Source: Xanthomonas melonis
GTDB lineage: Bacteria; Pseudomonadota; Gammaproteobacteria; Xanthomonadales; Xanthomonadaceae
DNA length: 64,000 nt
Assembly: GCF_020783655.1 (NCBI RefSeq)
Contig: NZ_JAJGQH010000001.1
Location: forward strand, 1 to 64,000
Direction of reading: 5' to 3'
Below, one piece after another: positions 8,986 through 17,564 of this stretch (position 1 is its first letter; each line of letters starts with the position of its first letter). Under the pieces are notes generated by a model. The model made no database searches. It saw only the letters and a list, made by a program, of their open reading frames with translations, and was not told where the DNA came from. Both the position numbers and the translations under genes were made by a program.

Positions 8986-11900
8986 TCATGATGGGTGGGT
9001 GGTCTGCCACTGGCGCAGCATGGTTTCGGCGCCACGGAAGTCGAAATCCTCCACCGCGCGCTGCAATTCCTGGCGCAAGCCATCCGGCAGGCGCGGTGCG
9101 CAGATCAAGAGCGCGTGGTCGATCTTGTCGGCGTCGTCGCTGGCGAAGGCCGCTTCCAGGATCTGCACGCTGTCGGCGTCGATCGCGCCTCCGGCGGCAT
9201 CGCCGATCGCCTCCACCGCGTCGTGCTGCACGAAGGCATGGATCGCATCGGCGGTGCGCTGCATGATGTCCTTGAGCGTCACCATCGCGGCAGTGAGGTC
9301 GTGGCCGTCCTCGACACAGCTCTCCAGCTCGCCTGCCGCGCCGGCCAGCGCCGGCAGCGCCAGCGACCCGGCTGCACCGCGCAACTTGTGCGCCATCGCG
9401 CCGATGGCCGGCAGATCGTTGCGCTGCAGATGCTCGGCAGCGGTGGCGGCCGGGTCGGGGTTTTCGCGCAGCAGCTTGAGCAGGTAGCGCACATAGGGCT
9501 CGCGTTCGCGCCACAGGCTGCGCGCGCGCGCGGCGTCCAGCAGTTCCGGATCGCTGTGCTGCCATTCCGGGCCTTCGCCGCCATCGGCCTCGTGCGGCAG
9601 CGAGGGTATGCGGCGCATGTTCGGGTGCATGAAGTGACGGATCGCGGTGACCAGTTCCTCCACGTTGAACGGTTTGGCGATGAAACCGTTCATGCCGGCT
9701 TCCAGGGCTTTTTCCTGCTGGGGGCGAAACGCGCCGGCAGTCAGGGCGATCACCGGCAGGCTGGCCAGGGCAGGGATCTGGCGCAGCCTGCGGGTGGCTT
9801 CGTAACCATCCACCACCGGCATCTGCACGTCCATCAACACAAGTTGAAACAACTCCGGCGCGCGCTGCAGCACGTTCACCGCCTGCTCGCCGTCGTGGGC
9901 GACGGTCACCATCGCGCCTTCGCCTTCGAGGATGCGTTGCGCCACCTCGCAATTGATTTCGCTGTCGTCCACCAGCAGCAGGTTCGCTCCTTCCAGCCGC
10001 CGCGACACGAAGGTCGGCGCTGCCGGGCGTGCGCCCAGGCGCGCGTCGGCCAGCTGTTCCACCAGGCGGTGTAGGGCGGCGCTGGTCACCGGCTTGGTCA
10101 TCACCGCATCCAGGTCCTGCTGCTCGGGATGCTGCTCCAGCAGGCGGCGTTCGTAGGCGGTGACCATCACGATCACCGGATGCGGCCCGGGGGCCGCGCG
10201 TGCGCGGATCTGGCGGGCGATCGCCACGCCGTCGATATCGGGCATGCGCCAGTCGAGCAGGAAGATGTCGTAGGGCTTCCCGGCCTGTTCGATCGCGGCC
10301 AGTGCGGCCTGCCCGCTGGTCACCGCATCCACCTGCCAGCCAAGATCGGTGGCGATACGCACCAGGTTGTTCAGCGCCGCGTCGTGGTCGTCGGCAATCA
10401 ATACCCGCGGCATCGCTTCGGGCGGCAGTGCAGGGAGCTCGGTCTGTGTGGCTGGCGGCTCGGCCTTCTCCAGCGTCACCACGAAGTAGAACTCGCTGCC
10501 GCGGCCGGGCACGCTTTCCACCTCCAGCTCGCCGCCCATCAGCTCGATGAGCCGGCGGCTGATGGTCAGGCCCAGGCCGCTGCCGCCGTAGCGCCGGCTG
10601 GTCGAGGTATCAGCTTGCAGGAACGGCGAGAAGATCAGGCTCTGCTTTTCCTTGGAAATGCCGATGCCGGAATCGCGCACCGAGAACAGCAGCTTGACCC
10701 TGTTCGGATCGCCGCTGGGAAAGCGCCGTACCGACAGAACCACCTCGCCCTGTTCGGTGAACTTGATCGCGTTGCCGACCAGGTTGACCAGCACCTGGTT
10801 GATGCGCAGCGCATCGCCCAGCAGCCAACGACTGTCGCGCGGCAACGGCTCGACGATCATCTCCACCGGCTTGGCGCTGAGCGAGGAGCGCATCAGGTCG
10901 GCGATATTGTCGAACAGTTGGTTGAGATCGAATGGCGCGCGTTCCAGATCGATACGCCCGGCCTCGATCTTGGAGAAGTCCAGGATGTCGTTGATGATCT
11001 CCAGCAGGTTGCGCGCGGAGCGGTCGATTTTGGCCACCATGTCCTGGGCCGCGCCGCCCAGCTCGCTGCGCTGGAGCAGGTAGAGCATGCCCAGGATGGC
11101 GTTCATCGGGGTCCGGATCTCGTGGCTCATGTTGGCCAGGAAGTCGGACTTGGACTGGTTGGCGCTCTTGGCCGCGTCCATCGCCAGCCGCAGTTGTTTT
11201 TCGTGCAGCTTCTGCTCGGTGAGATCGACCGCCACGCCCAGATAGCCAATCACCTGGTCGTTGTCGTCGCGCAGCGTGCTCAGCGTCAGCAACACCGGCA
11301 GGCGGCGACCATCATGGCTGACGTAGGTCCATTCGCTGGTGTCGCTGCGGCCCAGGCTGGTCAACGCCGCCACCGCCTCCAGTGCAGGCGCCACCGGGAC
11401 GCCGGTCTGTTCGGACAGCCGCTGTGCGCGTTCCTGCAGTTGGTCGTGCTCGACGAACTGGCTGGCCTTGCGCCGACCGATGACATCGTCGGCGTTGTAA
11501 CCCAGCAGTTTCTCGGCGGCGGGATTGAACAGCGTCACGAACCCGGCCGAGTCGGTGGCGATGATGGCGTAGCCGGCATGTGCCAGGATCGCGCGCTGCA
11601 GCACCGAGAACTTCACCAGCTCGCTGGTGCGCTCGGCCACCTGGTGCTCGAGCGAGGCATTGAGGTCGACGATGCGCTGATGCGAGCGGACCCGTTCGGA
11701 GATGTCGCGGAAGAAATGCGAATGGCCGCTGAGCGTTTCGTCGGCTTCGATGATCGGCGCCTTGCTGGCCAGCACATGGACCTGGTGGCCATCGCGGTGA
11801 CGCATGCTCAGCGCTGCAGAGGCGTTGGCTGCGGGCGCCTGCTCGGAATGGTCGATCTCCGGCATCGCATAGGGTTGCGGCGACAGCAGCGAGTTCAGGT

Positions 11901-13080
11901 TCTGGCCGACTGCTTCCGATGCCGGGTAACCGAACATCGCTTCGGCAGCCGGGTTCCAGTGGGTGATGCGCCCATCCGGGGTCTCGGCCACGATCGCTTC
12001 GCTGGAATGACTCACCAGAGCGGCCAGTTCCATCTGCTTGCGCAACACTTCCTCGCGACGCAGGCCGTTGCTGAAATACAGGCTCAACAACGCCGCCAGC
12101 AGTGCCGCCGTGCCCATCACCAGGCCGCCGATCAGCCAGGGAGAGGTCTGGTTGAGCGAGGCGACGAAGCTGTCGGTGGGATGGGCGGTGATGATCCAGG
12201 TGCGGCCATAGATGGGCAGCGACTGCACGACCGGGCGGCGCCGCGCGCTGTCGTGGGCGGCGATGCCGCTGCGGTAGAACGTATGGGTGGGCTCGTCGCG
12301 ATCGGACAGGTCCAGCGCCACGTCGTTACGTTCGCCCAGCGCGCTCTGCACCATCTGTTCGACGCTGAAAGGTGCATACACCCAGCCGCTGGTCGCTGCC
12401 ATGCGTTGTTGCGGGGTCTGCAACGGCATGCCCTCGCGATACACCGCCAGCAGCACCAGGAAACCGCTCTCGTTGGGAATGCGGTAGCCGGACAACGACA
12501 CTGGCGAGGTCATGATGGGCTCGCCACTGCGTGCAGCCTGCAGGGCGGCGGCGCGGCGCCGCGGTTCGGAGGCGATGTCCAGGCCGATGGGACGGTTGCC
12601 CGAGGATTCCGGCTCGAAATACAGCACCAGGTAGCGTTCGCCGTCCCACGGCGCCAAGGCGCGGCGATGGATATCCGGTGCGCCATCGGCGCGTGCGGTC
12701 TGCAGAAACCGTTCTTCGTCGGCGGGCGCGACCCGATGGATGTAGCCATAGCCCAGGACGCCGGGAAACTCGCGCGCATAGTCGCGCGAACGGCTGTACA
12801 GGGTGAAGCGTTCCCGACTGATCACGTCGCTGCCTGCGCCGATCACCGCGCCGCGCGCACCGCGCAGGCCGTGTTCGAAGGTGTACATGCGTTCGCCGAT
12901 GTTGCGTGCCAGCGTGCGCACCACGTACTGGAAGCGCTGTTCGCGCTCCAGTTCGTTGTGCCGTTGCAACCAGACGCCGGCAAGAACGGCGGCGAGCAGG
13001 CCGGCTGCGAGAATCAACGCGGCACACAGAAACGCCCGGCGCCCGTATTTCCTGCGCAGATTCCAGCGGCCATTCGGCAT
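8986..13080 (-). CDS. CHASE-domain hybrid sensor histidine kinase (PAS-PAS-HisKA-HATPase-REC-REC-HPt)
   Basis: 1364 residues, inner membrane. TM1 is at ~16-37, a periplasmic CHASE-type sensor at ~70-300 (RGARGAVIGAGS and the GYGYIHRV region), TM2 at ~314-336. Two PAS domains lie at ~350-465 and ~490-620. HisKA carries H653 in MSHEIRTPMNAILGM, and the HATPase has its N box (NLVGNAIKF) and G boxes (DSGIGI, GSGLGL). Receiver 1 has D943 (LLDWRMPD) and receiver 2 has D1084 (LMDVQMP); the HPt domain has H1231 (MAHKLRGAAGS). All phosphorelay residues are present. The HPt most likely passes phosphate to the REC-HD-GYP protein encoded 36 bases downstream, so signal sensed in the periplasm would set cyclic-di-GMP breakdown. 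Signal unknown. Confidence 0.95.
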   Translation of the reverse strand: MPNGRWNLRRKYGRRAFLCAALILAAGLLAAVLAGVWLQRHNELEREQRFQYVVRTLARNIGERMYTFEHGLRGARGAVIGAGSDVISRERFTLYSRSRDYAREFPGVLGYGYIHRVAPADEERFLQTARADGAPDIHRRALAPWDGERYLVLYFEPESSGNRPIGLDIASEPRRRAAALQAARSGEPIMTSPVSLSGYRIPNESGFLVLLAVYREGMPLQTPQQRMAATSGWVYAPFSVEQMVQSALGERNDVALDLSDRDEPTHTFYRSGIAAHDSARRRPVVQSLPIYGRTWIITAHPTDSFVASLNQTSPWLIGGLVMGTAALLAALLSLYFSNGLRREEVLRKQMELAALVSHSSEAIVAETPDGRITHWNPAAEAMFGYPASEAVGQNLNSLLSPQPYAMPEIDHSEQAPAANASAALSMRHRDGHQVHVLASKAPIIEADETLSGHSHFFRDISERVRSHQRIVDLNASLEHQVAERTSELVKFSVLQRAILAHAGYAIIATDSAGFVTLFNPAAEKLLGYNADDVIGRRKASQFVEHDQLQERAQRLSEQTGVPVAPALEAVAALTSLGRSDTSEWTYVSHDGRRLPVLLTLSTLRDDNDQVIGYLGVAVDLTEQKLHEKQLRLAMDAAKSANQSKSDFLANMSHEIRTPMNAILGMLYLLQRSELGGAAQDMVAKIDRSARNLLEIINDILDFSKIEAGRIDLERAPFDLNQLFDNIADLMRSSLSAKPVEMIVEPLPRDSRWLLGDALRINQVLVNLVGNAIKFTEQGEVVLSVRRFPSGDPNRVKLLFSVRDSGIGISKEKQSLIFSPFLQADTSTSRRYGGSGLGLTISRRLIELMGGELEVESVPGRGSEFYFVVTLEKAEPPATQTELPALPPEAMPRVLIADDHDAALNNLVRIATDLGWQVDAVTSGQAALAAIEQAGKPYDIFLLDWRMPDIDGVAIARQIRARAAPGPHPVIVMVTAYERRLLEQHPEQQDLDAVMTKPVTSAALHRLVEQLADARLGARPAAPTFVSRRLEGANLLLVDDSEINCEVAQRILEGEGAMVTVAHDGEQAVNVLQRAPELFQLVLMDVQMPVVDGYEATRRLRQIPALASLPVIALTAGAFRPQQEKALEAGMNGFIAKPFNVEELVTAIRHFMHPNMRRIPSLPHEADGGEGPEWQHSDPELLDAARARSLWREREPYVRYLLKLLRENPDPAATAAEHLQRNDLPAIGAMAHKLRGAAGSLALPALAGAAGELESCVEDGHDLTAAMVTLKDIMQRTADAIHAFVQHDAVEAIGDAAGGAIDADSVQILEAAFASDDADKIDHALLICAPRLPDGLRQELQRAVEDFDFRGAETMLRQWQTTHPS

Positions 13081-13225
13081 GTTCGTTCCTTCGCCTTGCC
13101 TGTTGCGTGCTCGGTATGTGGCCGGCGCCGGCGCCGACCGTGTATGCCGCGAGGTGTCGATGCGATTGCGTGCTTAGCCCCTGCCTGCGCGCCTGTCGGT
13201 GGCCGATCGATCTGGTGTCAGCGCA

Positions 13226-14530
13226 TCAGAACGAGAGCCAGATCGACAACGCGTGAAGGATGAGGCCGATCAATCCACCGACCAACGTTCCGTTGAAGCG
13301 AATGTATTGCAGATCGCGTCCAACACCCAATTCCAATTGTTCGACGAGGTGACGTTCGTCCCAACTTTTCATCGTCGAAGCGATATGGTCGGTCACGGAC
13401 GTACGCAACCGTGAGGTGAGTTTGTCGGCGGCCTGCAGCATGTGCTGGTTGAGCGCTTCGCGCAGCGACGGGTCCTGCGCCAGTGCCTGGCCGAGCGATT
13501 GCATCGAGCGCTCGATGTGCGCAGCCACCGACGACTCTTCGTGTGCCAGGTCATTGCGCAGCGCGTCGCGGATCTCGCCCCACAGTCCTTGCACGTAGTC
13601 CTGCAGGGCCGGATGCTCGATCATCCGCTGCTTGAGCGCTTCGACCCGGGCGGCCATCTCCGGTTCGTCGCGCAAGCGCCCGATGTAACCCTGCAACCAG
13701 GTTTCATAGTCGCGCCTGATCGGATGCTCGGGCGTGGTGAGGATGTCCTGCAGTTCTTCGATCGCCGCGCGCGCCATGCGGTCGGCCAGGGAGTCGCCGA
13801 TTTCTTCGATCGGCTTGACCCAATTGACCGTGCCCACCAGCTTGGGCCACTCACGACGCGCGTAGCGCACGATCAGCGCCGATGCGCGCGTCTTGACCCG
13901 TTCCTGGCCCAGCCAGTCGCCCAGGCGCAGCAGCACCTCGTCCAGCAGTTTCTGGTGGCGTCCGTCGGTGGTGAGCAGGGCCATCACGTCGCCGACGGTG
14001 GCGGCCGCGTTCCACTTGCGCAGCCGGTCCACCACGAAGCGCTGGATCGCGCGCCGCACGGCGGTCTCATCCAGCAGTTCCATCGCCTGCAACATCCAGC
14101 CGCGTGCCATCTGCGCGAGCATGCGCGCCTGCTCGGGCTTGGCCAGCCACTCGCCGAGGCGGCTGGCGGGATCGAACACGCGCAGTTTTTCCATCAGCGC
14201 ATCCGGGGCGAGGAACTGGTCGCGCACGAACACCGCCAGCCCGTCGGCCAGGCGCTCCTTGCCGCGTGGCAGGATGGCGGTGTGCGGAATCGGCAAGCCC
14301 ATCGGGTGGCGAAACAGGGCCACCACCGCGAACCAGTCGGCCAGCGCGCCGACCGTGGCCGCTTCGCAGAACGCCGATACCCAGGCCCAGATGCCTTGTT
14401 CGCCCATCAGGTGGCTGATCACGAAGCCTGCGAACATGGCCAGCAACAGCGCTGCAGCGAGCAGCTTCATGCGCTGCAACTGTGCGCGGCGGGGATCGAC
14501 GGGGCGGGGCGTGCTGAGGCTTGGGTCCAT
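13226..14530 (-). CDS. DUF445 (YjiN-like) inner-membrane protein
   Basis: 434 residues from the ATG at 14530 (MDPSLSTPRPVD). TM1 (~20-40, LLAAALLLAMFAGFVISHLM) is followed by the conserved DUF445 stretch with ADWFAVVALFRHPMGLPIPHTAILP. A long helical, mostly cytoplasmic region follows and the protein closes with a second membrane helix (GTLVGGLIGLILHALSIWL). Length and layout match the DUF445/YjiN family, whose biochemical role is not established. It lies upstream of the hybrid kinase gene in the same direction with a 145-base gap, so co-transcription is possible but not shown. Confidence 0.9.
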   Translation of the reverse strand: MDPSLSTPRPVDPRRAQLQRMKLLAAALLLAMFAGFVISHLMGEQGIWAWVSAFCEAATVGALADWFAVVALFRHPMGLPIPHTAILPRGKERLADGLAVFVRDQFLAPDALMEKLRVFDPASRLGEWLAKPEQARMLAQMARGWMLQAMELLDETAVRRAIQRFVVDRLRKWNAAATVGDVMALLTTDGRHQKLLDEVLLRLGDWLGQERVKTRASALIVRYARREWPKLVGTVNWVKPIEEIGDSLADRMARAAIEELQDILTTPEHPIRRDYETWLQGYIGRLRDEPEMAARVEALKQRMIEHPALQDYVQGLWGEIRDALRNDLAHEESSVAAHIERSMQSLGQALAQDPSLREALNQHMLQAADKLTSRLRTSVTDHIASTMKSWDERHLVEQLELGVGRDLQYIRFNGTLVGGLIGLILHALSIWLSF

Positions 14531-14728
14531 CCCCGAAGTGTACCCAGTCGCTGGAGCAGGGCATGTCCACGGCAGTGGACCGCTGTACCGCGGCCGCAGT
14601 CGCGGCGTTCTCATACGCGGTGGCGCTATCGGCAATGCCGGTCGCGCCAGGGCGCGCTCCTACCGGTATGGCGTCGGCGGAAGGACGGTGGGAGCGCCAG
14701 TGAGTACGATGCCGCTTCGCCGGCAGCC

Positions 14729-15601
14729 TCAGCCGCGCAGGCGCTCCAGCTGCGATTGCAGCGCGGCGACCTTGGACTGCAAGGCGGCATTCTCGTTTTC
14801 CAGCTCATTGACGCGGCGCTGCAAGGCCTTGAGGTCGCGGCGCTCGGCTTCGCCACCTTCGGCGTCGTCGGACTTGGGCTTGCGCTTGGCGTCGCGCACG
14901 CGCTTGGCCGCCTGCTTGAGTTCGGCCTTGCCGGCCTGCGCCGCAGCGCGCTGCTCGTCCTCGGACAGGGTGGCTACCGCGGCGGCAGCGCTGATCGAGA
15001 TCTCGCCGGCCTTCACTGCCTGTACCACCTCGGGCGCGGCCTGCTTGTGGATGCGTTCGATCATCACCACCTGGTTGCTGCTCAGCCGCGCCTCGCGGGC
15101 CAGCTCGGCACGGCTGACCGGGGTGGAGGTCTCTTCCCACGGCGGGCTGTCGGTGTCCTCGATCGCCTGCACCGTGCCGCTGTCGCGCACGGCGGGTTCG
15201 TCGCTGCCGTCGGTCGCAGCGGTGGCGGCCAGGCCAGGCGCTGCGGCGGCGGCATCGGCCTCCCGCTGGGGACGTTGACGTGCGGCCAGGATCTCGCGCT
15301 TGCGCAGCGCCAGCACGCCGCGCTGGAAGTCGGACACGCTGCGGCGACCAAGGTGCTGCTCGATCATCCACAGGTGCACGTCCTGCATCGACTGGAAGCG
15401 CGGGTTCTGCACGGTCTGGAACGGCAGTCCGTGCTTCTGGCAGATGCCGTAGCGGTTGTGGCCGTCCACCAGCACATCGCCCCATAGCACCAGTGCGTCG
15501 CGGCAGCCTTCGGCCAGCAGGCTGCGCTCCAGCGCCTCGTGCTCGTCGGGGGTCAGCGGGTCGATATAGGCCTTGAGTTCTTCTTTGACAACGATGTGCA
15601 T
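14729..15601 (-). CDS. Orphan ParB-N-like protein with C-terminal coiled coil
   Basis: 290 residues. The N-terminal ~95 residues resemble the ParB/Srx fold found in plasmid-partition and nuclease proteins (PLTPDEHEALERSLLAEG, then LVLWGDVLVDGHNRYGICQKH). The middle region contains an HTH-like stretch (SRAELAREARLSSNQVVMIERI) and the last ~45 residues are a leucine-zipper coiled coil (RRVNELENENAALQSKVAAL). No parA gene is adjacent and no parS-like site is evident, so this is unlikely to be the chromosomal partition ParB. It may be a DNA-binding regulator. Homologues are often annotated as plasmid-stability proteins, which may be misleading. Confidence 0.85.
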   Translation of the reverse strand: MHIVVKEELKAYIDPLTPDEHEALERSLLAEGCRDALVLWGDVLVDGHNRYGICQKHGLPFQTVQNPRFQSMQDVHLWMIEQHLGRRSVSDFQRGVLALRKREILAARQRPQREADAAAAAPGLAATAATDGSDEPAVRDSGTVQAIEDTDSPPWEETSTPVSRAELAREARLSSNQVVMIERIHKQAAPEVVQAVKAGEISISAAAAVATLSEDEQRAAAQAGKAELKQAAKRVRDAKRKPKSDDAEGGEAERRDLKALQRRVNELENENAALQSKVAALQSQLERLRG

Positions 15602-15844
15602 GCGGCAACTGCGGGGGAGTACGGGGCCGGCATTGTAGTGAGCCTGCTCAGGCTTTGCGCGCTTGACGCGGCATCCGTACGCATGACACGCATAGGCCTG
15701 GTGCGTGGCCTGCCATTGGTTGGCGCAGCCTCGCGCGCAGGCTTCGGGCGGGCCGGGCAGGGCGATCGCACGCGGCCGATCGGCACGATCGCCCGATCGC
15801 AGCCGGTGCTTGCGCAGGCGCGGCGCCGTCAGCGGATGGCGGGC

Positions 15845-17197
15845 TCAGTCCAGCGTGCGCAGGATCGTGGCCAGGATCTGGACCATCTGCCCGATCTGTT
15901 CGGGCGTGACGATCAGCGGCGGCGACAGCGCGATGACATCGCCGGTGACCCGCACCAGCAGGCCGCCCTCGTGGAAGCAGCGCTCGAACGCGGCGTAGCC
16001 GCGCGCGCCGGGCGCATCGGCGCGTGGCGCCAGCTCGATCGCGCCGATCAGGCCGATGTTGCGGATGTCGATCACATGCGGCAGCCCGCGCAGGCCGTGC
16101 AGCGCCTGTTCCCACTGCGGGCCCAGCGTGATCGCGCGCTGGAACAGGCCTTCTTCGGCATAGGTGTCCAGCGTGGCCAGTGCCGCCGCGCAGGCCAGCG
16201 GGTGGCCGGAATAGGTATAGCCATGGAACAGCTCGATCGCCGCCTCCGGCCCGTGCATGAAGGCGTCGTGGATGGCGTCGCTCACCAGCACCGCGCCCAT
16301 CGGCACGGTGCCGCTGGTCAGTCCCTTGGCGGCGGTGATGAGGTCCGGGGTGACGCCGAAGCGCTGCGCCGCGAACGCCTCGCCGACCCGACCGAAGCCG
16401 GTGATCACTTCGTCGAACACCAGCACGATGCCATGGCGGTCGCAGATCGCGCGCAGCCGCTGCAGATAACCTTCCGGCGGCAGGATCACCCCGGCCGAAC
16501 CGGACACCGGTTCGACGAACACCGCGGCAATGGTGGAGGCGTCGTGCAGTGCGATCAGCCGTTCCAGATCGTCGGCCAGTTCCGCGCCATGTGCCGGCAG
16601 CCCACGCGCGTAGGCATTGCGCGACAGGTCCAGGGTGTGGCGCAGATGGTCGCTGCCGGGCAGCAGCGGGCCGAACCATTTGCGGTTGTTGGGCAGCCCG
16701 CCGATCGACAGGCCGCCGAAGCCCACTCCGTGGTAGGCCTTCTCGCGGCCGATGAAGCGGGTGCGCTGGCCCTCGCCGCGCAGCCGGTGATAGGCCAACA
16801 CGATCTTCATTGCGCTATCCACCGCCTCCGAACCGGAATTGGTGAAGAACACGTGCCCCAGCCCCGGCGGGGCGATCGCCGCCAGGCGCTGGGCCAGCAC
16901 GAACGGCAGCGGTGAGCCCATCTGGAAGGTGGGCGCGAAATCCAGCGTGCCGGCCTGCTCGCGGATCGCCGCCACGATGCGCTCGCGGCCATGCCCGGCA
17001 TTGCAGCACCACAGCCCGGCGGTACCGTCCAGGATCTGGCGTCCTTCGACGTCGCGGTAGTACATGCCATGCGCCGAGGTCAGCAGGCGAGGGCGCGCCT
17101 TGAACTGCCGGTTGGCGGTGAACGGCATCCAGAATGCGTCCAGCTGCTCCGGTCTGTGCAGCGCATGGGCGGGGGCGTGCGAAGGACGGTCGTGCAT
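15845..17197 (-). CDS. Omega-amino acid--pyruvate aminotransferase (class III, PLP)
   Basis: 450 residues, the usual length for class III aminotransferases. PLP-binding residues are seen: NSGSEAVDSAMK for the phosphate-binding turn at ~120, D262 in VFDEVITGFGR, and K291 in TAAKGLTSG as the Schiff-base lysine. The N-terminal FWMPFTANRQFK and HGYTYSGHPLACAAAL are typical of beta-alanine/omega-amino acid:pyruvate transaminases. It would move an amino group from beta-alanine, GABA or related amines to pyruvate, in the cytosol. With the polyamine genes 10-25 kb away it could act as the GABA-aminotransferase step, but that is inference. Confidence 0.9.
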   Translation of the reverse strand: MHDRPSHAPAHALHRPEQLDAFWMPFTANRQFKARPRLLTSAHGMYYRDVEGRQILDGTAGLWCCNAGHGRERIVAAIREQAGTLDFAPTFQMGSPLPFVLAQRLAAIAPPGLGHVFFTNSGSEAVDSAMKIVLAYHRLRGEGQRTRFIGREKAYHGVGFGGLSIGGLPNNRKWFGPLLPGSDHLRHTLDLSRNAYARGLPAHGAELADDLERLIALHDASTIAAVFVEPVSGSAGVILPPEGYLQRLRAICDRHGIVLVFDEVITGFGRVGEAFAAQRFGVTPDLITAAKGLTSGTVPMGAVLVSDAIHDAFMHGPEAAIELFHGYTYSGHPLACAAALATLDTYAEEGLFQRAITLGPQWEQALHGLRGLPHVIDIRNIGLIGAIELAPRADAPGARGYAAFERCFHEGGLLVRVTGDVIALSPPLIVTPEQIGQMVQILATILRTLD

Positions 17198-17564
17198 CGC
17201 GGGCTCCGGGACGGGGATGACCGACTCTACGCAGCTGGCGCTGTCTGCGTCACCCCGGGTCGCGCACGGGTGTGGCGCCGCACCGCGTCAGAAGGCAGGT
17301 GCACCCGCCCGGCCTAGTCGATAAGGACTAGTCAATTAGTCGCAGTGCCGGCCGCTAATCTCAAGGAAGGCTTGCGTGGCGCGGGCGTGGCGGCGCGATG
17401 GAACGCTGCGGGGCGAGACGGAGCATTGCAAAGATGCGGGGATCGCCGATGATGCGCCAGACCGATGCCTGTCGGGTCTGATTGCCGTCGCCGGCCGTCG
17501 CGTCTTGCCAATCCAGCGCAGCCGTCAATCGTATTCATCGCACTTCTATCTTGGGGAAATGGGA
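17198..17564. other. Divergent promoter region of aminotransferase and formate-type operon
   Basis: 367 bases between two divergent start codons. It contains the TAGTC/GACTA repeat cluster at 17314-17341, listed separately. No small gene is seen. Confidence 0.5.
17314..17341. promoter_or_regulatory. Cluster of TAGTC half-sites, candidate operator
   Basis: CTAGTC (17314-17319) and GACTAG (17326-17331) form an inverted repeat with a 6-base spacer. GACTA (17326-17330) pairs again with TAGTC (17337-17341). TAGTC therefore occurs at 17315, 17329 and 17337 in an AT-rich island within a GC-rich region. It lies ~225 bases before the OFA transporter and ~115 bases before the divergent aminotransferase, and could serve either. 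No regulator is assigned. Confidence 0.45.

Noticed and set aside
10129-13263. 1044-codon open frame on the plus strand opposite the hybrid kinase
   Set aside because: Antisense shadow; the minus strand encodes a complete kinase with all motifs in order.
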